Part shown: one piece after another, positions 1 through 3,816 of the stretch
Layout: the number at the start of each line of letters is the position of its first letter
Position numbering within the stretch: position 1 is the first letter of the stretch
DNA from: CAMCVE01 sp039920645
GTDB taxonomy: Bacteria; Bdellovibrionota; UBA2428
Direction of reading: 5' to 3'
Length of the DNA stretch: 5,678 nt
Assembly (NCBI GenBank): GCA_039920645.1
Contig: JBDSDI010000210.1
Location: 1-5,678 of the forward strand
Made by a program: the position numbers and the translations under genes
The notes under the pieces: model-generated
Seen by the model: the letters and a program-made list of their open reading frames with translations, nothing else
Databases searched by the model: none
Told to the model about the DNA's origin: nothing

Positions 1-448
1 CGTCGGCCGACACCGCTTGCTGCCGATCCAAATCAATTGTCACGTCGCCGATCCGCAGTTGCTTCACCTCTTCTTTTTTCTTTTCCGACCGCTCGAGCTT
101 GGCCTGGATGCGAACCTTGAGTTCAAGGGGATGAATCGGTTTGCAAAGATAATCTTCGGCACCGAGACGAAGCGCGGTCAATTTATTTTCGATATCGGTC
201 GAAGCGCTCAGAAAAATCGCGGGAATTCCGCGACCTTCGAAGTAGTCTTTTTGAACGGAATAAAAACGGATACCATCGCCGTCCGGAAGACTCACGTCGA
301 TCACGACGAGGTCACACGGCGCGTTTGTCGCGAAGTAATCTTTCGCTTCTTTGAGGGTCGAACACATTACGAGCGCGAAGTCCTTCAAGGTCCTCTTGAA
401 AATCTCTTGGTAGTCCGGTTGGTCCTCAATACAAACAATTGTTTTCAT
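1..448 (-). CDS. OmpR/PhoB-type response regulator, C-terminus cut by the left edge
   Basis: Reading the minus strand from the ATG at 448 gives 149 residues that remain open to the window edge. Residues 1-120 form a phosphoreceiver domain: acidic pair E8-D9, phosphoacceptor D51 inside VVIDVSLPDGDG, switch residue S81, Y100, and the conserved K103-P104 of the DYLCKP motif. After a charged helix (about 117-130) the stretch LRIGDVTIDLDRQQAV begins the beta-sheet that opens the winged-helix DNA-binding domain of OmpR-family regulators; the helix-turn-helix itself is missing from the window. By family knowledge it is phosphorylated by a sensor histidine kinase and controls transcription; the kinase and target genes are not visible. 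A GAGG about 11 bases before the ATG may be the ribosome site. The gene is divergent from the small gene starting at 562. Family confidence is high; the specific function is unknown. Confidence 0.9.
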   Translation of the reverse strand, partial: MKTIVCIEDQPDYQEIFKRTLKDFALVMCSTLKEAKDYFATNAPCDLVVIDVSLPDGDGIRFYSVQKDYFEGRGIPAIFLSASTDIENKLTALRLGAEDYLCKPIHPLELKVRIQAKLERSEKKKEEVKQLRIGDVTIDLDRQQAVSAD

Positions 449-561
449 AGGTCAACTCGCCTCATGGTAAATTCTTAATACTGTCTACAATTCTCATCAA
501 CACGCGAACCCTAAACTCATAAACATAGGAAGAATTGTCCCAAGGGACAGGAGGGAATCTT
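449..561. promoter_or_regulatory. Divergent intergenic region with possible promoters for both flanking genes
   Basis: This 113-base gap separates two genes transcribed outward, so it should hold a promoter for each. On the plus strand TCAACA at 497-502 and TAAACA at 520-525 are 17 bases apart and would place a start near 532. On the minus strand TTGATG (495-500) and TAAGAA (472-477) are also 17 bases apart. Both are weak matches to the sigma-70 consensus and they overlap each other, so only the existence of promoter activity here is a reasonable inference, not the exact boxes. Confidence 0.3.
536..549. promoter_or_regulatory. Perfect dyad TGTCCC-AA-GGGACA next to the Shine-Dalgarno
   Basis: TGTCCC (536-541) and GGGACA (544-549) are perfect inverted copies separated by AA. 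As DNA this could be an operator half-site pair. As RNA it could form a 5-bp stem with a CAAG loop directly against the ribosome-binding site AGGAGGG (549-555), sharing base 549. Either role is an inference; the symmetry itself is seen directly. Confidence 0.4.
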
Positions 562-858
562 ATGTTTACGCTTAAATTCTCGGGATTCGAACCCGACACC
601 AAACTCTTGGATGATATTTATATCTCATCCAACTCGGTTTACAACGCGCTGCCTATCGATTCGGATTTGAACGTGACTCTGACGCAAAGCCCTCAAAAGG
701 ACCTTTTTCGCTGTATCGTTCAGTTCAACTCACTTTGGGGTCATTCCGAGGCCCATGAATCCTGGATCAACCCGAAACAGGCCCTGCATGCCGCACTGGT
801 CTCCATTTCGGACGATATCAAGGCACTCAGAACCTCGATCAAATCCATCGTCAGCTAA
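562..858 (+). CDS. Small HPF/RaiA-like protein (ribosome hibernation-factor-like fold)
   Basis: A 98-residue protein. I start it at ATG 562 because AGGAGGG at 549-555 sits 6 bases upstream; the in-frame TTG at 535 lies before that site and is unlikely. The pattern of predicted elements (strand 2-8, helix 11-29, strand 35-42, strand 47-57, strand 60-68, long helix 71-95) follows the beta-alpha-beta-beta-beta-alpha order of the HPF/RaiA/YfiA family, and the length equals that of short HPF (about 95). The segment WGHSEAHESWINPKQALHAA resembles the family's 'G..i.a.a...d...AId' region. Family members bind the 30S decoding region and silence ribosomes in slow growth. Oddly, this protein is mildly acidic (roughly 11 Asp/Glu against 8 Lys/Arg), whereas ribosome-binding HPFs are rich in basic residues, so the role may have diverged. 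It is followed after 32 bases by the gene at 891. The fold assignment is an inference from pattern only. Confidence 0.5.
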   Translation: MFTLKFSGFEPDTKLLDDIYISSNSVYNALPIDSDLNVTLTQSPQKDLFRCIVQFNSLWGHSEAHESWINPKQALHAALVSISDDIKALRTSIKSIVS

Positions 859-890
859 GCCACAAAAAGATCTTTTATTAAGGGGGAAAG

Positions 891-1118
891 ATGCGCACTC
901 AATCTCATGTCCAAACACCACCAGCACGCTTTGCCGCTAAAGCGGCTTCGATCGAGGAATTCTTCGAGGATCACATGTCCCGAAGCGAACTCATGCTCGA
1001 CGAGCTGGATGAAAAACTTCATGTCGAAAAAGAACAGTACCCTGAAGACGAAGTGGTCGAAGATCCCGAAGAGTGGATCCACTCGCTGTATACGCGAGAC
1101 ATCACCCCTCGCCTCTAA
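891..1118 (+). CDS. Small acidic protein of unknown function
   Basis: A 75-residue protein I do not recognise. The ATG at 891 is preceded by AGGGGG at 881-886, a good though close ribosome site (4-base gap). The first 20 residues are basic and flexible (Arg, Gln, Pro, Ala). Residues 20-60 are strongly acidic and probably helical (IEEFFEDH, LMLDELDEKL, then EDEVVEDPEEW). The tail IHSLYTRDITPRL is mixed. There are no cysteines, no signal peptide and no membrane segment, so it is probably cytoplasmic. It lies 32 bases after the HPF-like gene on the same strand and is followed by a strong terminator, so the two are probably co-transcribed. The ribosome site and operon position support a real gene; function cannot be assigned. 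Confidence 0.65.
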   Translation: MRTQSHVQTPPARFAAKAASIEEFFEDHMSRSELMLDELDEKLHVEKEQYPEDEVVEDPEEWIHSLYTRDITPRL

Positions 1119-1130
1119 GTTTGGAATCCA

Positions 1131-1167
1131 GGAGTGCCGTGAGGTCGCAAGACCCCGCAGGCACTTC
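1131..1167 (+). other. Long RNA hairpin with GCAA (GNRA) tetraloop in the 3' untranslated region
   Basis: On the plus-strand RNA an outer stem pairs 1131-1138 with 1160-1167 (one G-U pair). An inner part pairs 1139-1141 with 1156-1158, and a final GGUC (1143-1146) with GACC (1151-1154) closes the loop GCAA at 1147-1150. Only A1159 is bulged and A1142/C1155 mismatched, giving about 15 pairs. GNRA tetraloops are a known stable RNA motif. The hairpin is only two bases from the terminator stem that follows, and it lies after the stop codon at 1118, so it is a 3'-UTR structure or part of a small RNA. Confidence 0.6.
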
Positions 1168-1169
1168 GA

Positions 1170-1215
1170 AGCCCGGAAGGTACCGTCGCCGCAGTACCTT
1201 CCGGGCTCTTTTTTT
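1170..1215 (+). terminator. Strong intrinsic terminator of the two-small-gene unit
   Basis: A perfect 14-bp stem pairs 1170-1183 (AGCCCGGAAGGTAC) with 1194-1207 (GTACCTTCCGGGCT) around a 10-base loop. One C then precedes seven T at 1209-1215. The T-run is on the 3' side of the plus strand, so it ends transcription coming from the genes at 562 and 891. There is no matching A-run on the left, so it works in one direction. Confidence 0.95.
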
Positions 1216-1222
1216 GTCGATG

Positions 1223-1250
1223 TTGCCTTAGCCGCCTACTGCGCTTAAAA
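1223..1250 (+). promoter_or_regulatory. Candidate promoter directly before the dehydrogenase start
   Basis: TTGCCT (1223-1228) and TTAAAA (1245-1250) are separated by 16 bases, between the terminator at 1215 and the ATG at 1258. A new promoter is needed here because the terminator upstream is strong. If this is it, transcription would start at or within a few bases of the ATG, giving a leaderless message. The boxes are moderate matches only. Confidence 0.3.
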
Positions 1251-1257
1251 GTTTTGC

Positions 1258-2154
1258 ATGCGTAGAATTGCTTTCTTGGGTCTTGGAAATATGGGCGGTC
1301 CCATGGCCGCGAATCTGCTCAAGGCGGGATTTGAAGTTTCGGTCTTCGATATTCAGGAAGCCGCTCGCGAACGCTTCCGCGAACTCGGTGCTAAAGTTTC
1401 TTCCACCGCCGAAGGAACGCTTCACAACGCCGAATGTGTCATCAGCATGCTTCCCTCGAGTCCGCACGTCGAAAGTCTCTATCTGGGAAGCGATGGACTT
1501 CTAAAAAAACTCGATCCCAAAGTTCTCGTGATTGATTGTTCCACGATCGCTCCCCAGAGCGCACGTAAGGTCGCCGCTGAGGCCGCCAGCCTTGGCATTA
1601 CCATGATCGATGCTCCCGTCTCCGGCGGTACGGCGGGCGCCACTCAGGGCACTCTGACTTTCATCGTCGGCGGTCCCTCCGCGGCACTCGAAAAAGCGCG
1701 CCCTCTGCTGCAAGCGATGGGCAAGAATATCTTCCACGCGGGCGATTCCGGCGCAGGCCAAGTCGCTAAGATCTGTAACAACATGCTCCTCGCGATTCAT
1801 ATGGCCGGCACCGCAGAAGCGCTGAACCTCGGCGTGGCGAACGGTCTCGATCCCAAGGTCCTCTCCGAAGTCATGGCCAAGAGCTCCGGACGCAACTGGT
1901 CGCTTGAAGTCTACAACCCCTGGCCCGGCGTCCAGGAAAACGTCCCCAGCTCGCGCGGCTATTCCGGCGGCTTCGGATCGAAACTCATGCTCAAAGACCT
2001 CGGCCTTGCGCGCGAGGCTTCGCAAAGCTCCGGCGCTTCGATCCCCCTCGGTCAAAAGGCCTTCGAACTCTACGCCAAGCACTGCGAAACCGACGGCGCT
2101 GCTCTCGATTTCTCGGGCATTCTCCAGTCCTTCCGCGACGGGCTTCTCAAGTGA
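1258..2154 (+). CDS. mmsB: 3-hydroxyisobutyrate dehydrogenase
   Basis: A 298-residue protein, the normal length for this family. The N-terminal Rossmann domain (about 1-162) opens with FLGLGNMGGPMAANLLKAG, holding the dinucleotide motif G8-x-G10-x-x-G13; D31 at the end of the second strand favours NAD over NADP. DAPVSGGTAGATQGTL (118-133) is the substrate-binding segment. GAGQVAKICNN (165-175) carries catalytic K171 and N175. YNPWPGV and GGFGSKLMLKDLGLA in the helical C-terminal domain are typical of true hydroxyisobutyrate dehydrogenases rather than tartronate-semialdehyde reductases. The enzyme oxidises 3-hydroxyisobutyrate to methylmalonate semialdehyde in valine catabolism, in the cytoplasm. 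No clear Shine-Dalgarno precedes the ATG, but the glycine motif fixes the start. It is the first gene of a three-gene unit and its TGA stop overlaps the next start. Confidence 0.93.
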   Translation: MRRIAFLGLGNMGGPMAANLLKAGFEVSVFDIQEAARERFRELGAKVSSTAEGTLHNAECVISMLPSSPHVESLYLGSDGLLKKLDPKVLVIDCSTIAPQSARKVAAEAASLGITMIDAPVSGGTAGATQGTLTFIVGGPSAALEKARPLLQAMGKNIFHAGDSGAGQVAKICNNMLLAIHMAGTAEALNLGVANGLDPKVLSEVMAKSSGRNWSLEVYNPWPGVQENVPSSRGYSGGFGSKLMLKDLGLAREASQSSGASIPLGQKAFELYAKHCETDGAALDFSGILQSFRDGLLK

Positions 2155-2456
2155 GTCATACGGCACTCGGCGAAGCCGAAATCGCGCGGGAACTCGCGAA
2201 CCTGAGAGAGTGGTCGTATACGAACGGTAAACTCGTGCGCGATTTAAAATTCAAGGATTTCAAACAGGCTCTCGCTTTCATGAACACGGTCGGCGCCAAA
2301 GCCGAAGCCATGAATCACCACCCCGAATGGACGAACGTGTACAACCGTTTGCACATCGAACTCGTGACCCACGATGCGGCACCTCCGAAAGGTGCCGTAA
2401 GCGATCTCGATTTCAGTTTAGCCCGCTACATCGAAGAACAACTGCCGAACGTTTAA
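2151..2456 (+). CDS. phhB: Pterin-4a-carbinolamine dehydratase
   Basis: A 101-residue protein matching the PCD/DCoH family in length and motif. The signature MNHHPEWTNVYNRLHIELVTHDA supplies H56, H57 and P58, followed by H74, which correspond to the three active-site histidines known in this family; FSLARYIEEQL ends the final helix. It dehydrates 4a-hydroxytetrahydropterin formed by phenylalanine hydroxylase, helping recycle the tetrahydropterin cofactor in the cytoplasm. The hydroxylase gene is not in this window. The start is GTG at 2151, sharing GTGA with the stop of the dehydrogenase gene (4-base overlap), which implies translational coupling; no other in-frame start leaves the first helix intact (the next Met is residue 44). 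Some family members act in roles other than aromatic hydroxylation, so pathway use is inferred. Confidence 0.92.
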   Translation: MSHTALGEAEIARELANLREWSYTNGKLVRDLKFKDFKQALAFMNTVGAKAEAMNHHPEWTNVYNRLHIELVTHDAAPPKGAVSDLDFSLARYIEEQLPNV

Positions 2457-2461
2457 TATCT

Positions 2462-2896
2462 ATGACCGCGGCTTTTTACCAGACGCGTCCCGAGACCGAT
2501 ACCGTCTTCCTTATGGATCTCTACCGCCGTATCCGCGGCATCCCCGATCGGGCCGAATCTCACTACGAACGTCATGCGCGTCAGCTTGGCGAAGCCAGTT
2601 TTTTTCGTAGCTACATCGTGATGCATGAAGGCCACGATGTCGGACTTCTCGAGTACGGCAAACACCCTTTCCTCGAAGCCACGGACGAAGCCTGGATCGA
2701 CCTGCAGCTGAGTCCCACGGCCGCCTGCGATGAGGCGTCCCTGCGCGGGCTGCTCGACTGCGCCGAAGAAGATATGGCGCATCGGGGATTCCTAAAATTT
2801 CACATGGAGTCGCGCGACCCCCGTTTAGTGCCGCTGCTGCCGCTCTTCGGCTGGGTCCAGCGTTCCTTCGCCTTCGTGAAGACACTCGGGCAATAA
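2462..2896 (+). CDS. GNAT-like acetyltransferase-fold protein with degenerate cofactor motif
   Basis: A 144-residue protein. I start it at ATG 2462, 5 bases after the dehydratase stop, because the longer open frame overlaps the whole C-terminal half of that gene. The order of elements suggests a GNAT fold: helix 15-25, central strand FFRSYIVMHEGHDVGLLEYG (47-66), strand AWIDLQLSP (77-85), helix 91-108, strand LKFHMES (111-117), and a final FGWVQRSFAFVKTL (129-142) like the usual 'lGF' end. The acetyl-CoA loop Q/R-x-x-G-x-G/A that should follow residue 85 is not recognisable (TAACDEASLRG), so it may use a variant loop or have lost catalysis. No Shine-Dalgarno is evident, so translation probably depends on ribosomes leaving the gene before it. 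The substrate is unknown. Gene reality is likely; the fold is a moderate inference. Confidence 0.6.
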   Translation: MTAAFYQTRPETDTVFLMDLYRRIRGIPDRAESHYERHARQLGEASFFRSYIVMHEGHDVGLLEYGKHPFLEATDEAWIDLQLSPTAACDEASLRGLLDCAEEDMAHRGFLKFHMESRDPRLVPLLPLFGWVQRSFAFVKTLGQ

Positions 2897-2928
2897 AAAA
2901 AGGGTTTCTCCTTTTCAGGAGAAACCCT
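2895..2928 (-). terminator. Intrinsic terminator of rpsD, overlapping the convergent gene's stop codon
   Basis: Bases 2901-2911 (AGGGTTTCTCC) pair perfectly with 2918-2928; T2912-A2917 adds a twelfth pair around a 4-base loop. Seven A at 2895-2901 read as a T-run on the minus strand, so the element ends rpsD transcription, whose stop is 27 bases upstream. On the plus strand the hairpin is not followed by a T-run, so it should be poor for the GNAT-like gene. The A-run begins inside the TAA stop (2894-2896) of that gene. Confidence 0.9.
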
Positions 2929-2955
2929 CGGTTCTTCGCGAATCGTGAAAGCGAA

Positions 2956-3588
2956 TTAAGCTTTACGAGCTGCGTAGTACTCGGCCAGAAGACCTTGTTC
3001 GAAGGGGAACGGGATGTTGGTCGCGTTGGGTTTTTCCTTGAGGGAGCCGACGGGAGCGTCGCCTTCGGTCTTGGAAAGGTAGTCCGCGAGTTCGAGGCGA
3101 GGAGCGGTCTTCGCTTGTTGGAAGTTCGTGCTCTTGTAGCCCTTGTCGGTAAGTTTCACTTCGGCGCCGACGGCGACGAGAGCAGAACCGATCGAGAGTT
3201 TTTCGCCGTTGACGAGAACGTGTCCGTGGCGAACGAGCTGACGAGCAGCGCGAATGCTAGGAGCGAACCCGAGACGGAAGACAACGTTGTCGATGCGGCT
3301 TTCGAGACGGCCGATGAGTTCGTTGACCCAGTCGGTGGTCTGACCCTTTTTCGCGTCACGAACGAAACGACGGAGTTGCTCTTCGCGGAGGCCGTAGTGG
3401 AAGAGGATCTTTTGTTTTTCTTCGAGACGGAGTGCGTACTCGGAGAGTTTGCGACGTTGGTTGCCGTGCTGACCGGGTGGGTAAGGACGACGATCGAGGG
3501 CGCCGGGTTTGCCGAGGCCAGGAAGTTCCGTCGAGAGACGGCGTTGGCGCTTAAAGCGCGGTGGAATCACGGAGTTCTTTTTTGCCAT
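2956..3588 (-). CDS. rpsD: 30S ribosomal protein S4, cysteine-free form
   Basis: A 210-residue protein, close to the usual 205. RRPYPPGQHG (33-42) is the S4 N-terminal signature. The S4 RNA-binding domain starts near 95 with RLESRIDNVVFRLGFAPS and continues through ARQLVRHGHVLVNGEKLSI. The C-terminus (IPFPFEQGLLAEYYAARKA) is also typical. S4 nucleates 30S assembly on 16S rRNA and in several bacteria represses its own synthesis. The N-terminal zinc-binding cysteines of many S4 proteins are absent: the whole protein has no Cys, so this is the C-minus, zinc-free type. AAGG about 8 bases before the ATG is a modest ribosome site. It is not beside rpsM, rpsK or rpoA here. It is preceded by a 228-base gap with a candidate promoter and has its own terminator, so it looks monocistronic. 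Whether the genome holds a second S4 cannot be seen. Confidence 0.97.
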   Translation of the reverse strand: MAKKNSVIPPRFKRQRRLSTELPGLGKPGALDRRPYPPGQHGNQRRKLSEYALRLEEKQKILFHYGLREEQLRRFVRDAKKGQTTDWVNELIGRLESRIDNVVFRLGFAPSIRAARQLVRHGHVLVNGEKLSIGSALVAVGAEVKLTDKGYKSTNFQQAKTAPRLELADYLSKTEGDAPVGSLKEKPNATNIPFPFEQGLLAEYYAARKA

Positions 3589-3735
3589 TTGAAGAGCCTT
3601 TCGTTTTTGCCTTCATCGCCTCATTCGCTTTCGCTTCCGAGGCTTTACCCTGGGGGCTTGTCGGAGCACTCGCTCCGGGCCGGTCGAAGACTTGGCTTCG
3701 CGCTACCGAGGGCCTTTCCGGCCGTTTTTATTGGA
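3589..3735 (-). promoter_or_regulatory. Structured 5' leader of rpsD, possible S4 autoregulatory site
   Basis: If transcription starts near 3735, the rpsD message has about 147 untranslated bases rich in hairpins. CGGAGC/GCTCCG pairs 3672-3677 with 3662-3667 around a 4-base loop. GCCTC/GAGGC pairs 3639-3643 with 3618-3622 enclosing a small GC-GAAA-GC hairpin. GGCCGG and CCGGCC copies (3718-3723 and 3678-3683) could close a larger domain that contains a CGAAG/CTTCG stem. S4 leaders are known autoregulatory elements in other bacteria; a similar role here is an inference from position and folding potential. Confidence 0.4.
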
Positions 3736-3741
3736 GCTTTG

Positions 3742-3771
3742 GAGATAGCTCAGGCCCAACGGGCAAGTCAA
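3742..3771 (-). promoter_or_regulatory. Candidate rpsD promoter
   Basis: On the minus strand TTGACT (3771-3766) is a five-of-six match to the -35 consensus. TATCTC (3747-3742) lies 18 bases later as a weak -10. A start near 3735 would fit a monocistronic rpsD. Conserved ribosomal-protein genes usually have their own strong promoter, but the -10 here is poor. Confidence 0.35.
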
Positions 3772-3780
3772 CCGACAACA

Positions 3781-3798
3781 GCGGTCTTTCGGACCCGC
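3781..3798 (-). other. Small hairpin just after the L,D-transpeptidase gene
   Basis: On the minus strand GCGG-G-TC pairs with GACCGC around CGAAA, giving 6 pairs and one bulged G. It sits 18 bases after the transpeptidase stop, where a terminator would be expected, but the following bases (TGTTGTCGG) are not a T-run. It may be a weak or factor-assisted end, or the start of the rpsD upstream region. Confidence 0.3.
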
Positions 3799-3816
3799 AG
3801 CCTCGCAATCTCGGGC

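Noticed and set aside
17..478. 153-codon plus-strand open frame at the left edge
   Set aside because: The minus strand here encodes a receiver domain with all conserved residues, so this is its antisense shadow.
535..561. TTG at 535 as the start of the HPF-like gene
   Set aside because: The strong AGGAGGG lies after it and exactly 6 bases before ATG 562.
865..876. 12-base palindrome AAAAGATCTTTT between the two small genes
   Set aside because: It is short, AT-rich and likely by chance; there is no T-run and no link to the ribosome site at 881.
907..1248. 113-codon plus-strand frame overlapping the acidic gene and the terminator
   Set aside because: It reads through both hairpins and the T-run, which coding sequence would rarely do, and it lacks a ribosome site.
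1501..2166. 221-codon minus-strand open frame opposite the dehydrogenase
   Set aside because: The plus strand encodes a clear 3-hydroxyisobutyrate dehydrogenase with all motifs; the antisense frame shows no recognisable domain.
2327..2461. Upstream extension of the GNAT-like gene
   Set aside because: It would overlap the dehydratase gene by 130 bases in another frame; ATG 2462 directly after the dehydratase stop is the simpler start.
3560..3625. Short upstream frame on the minus strand (about 21 codons) overlapping the rpsD start
   Set aside because: Its ATG has only a badly spaced GAGG, and the peptide is Lys-rich and unremarkable. A regulatory upstream frame is possible but unsupported.
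3589..3816. tRNA, tmRNA or other known structured RNA gene in the rpsD upstream gap
   Set aside because: Several hairpins are present but no cloverleaf, TTCGAA-type T-loop or CCA end was found on either strand.
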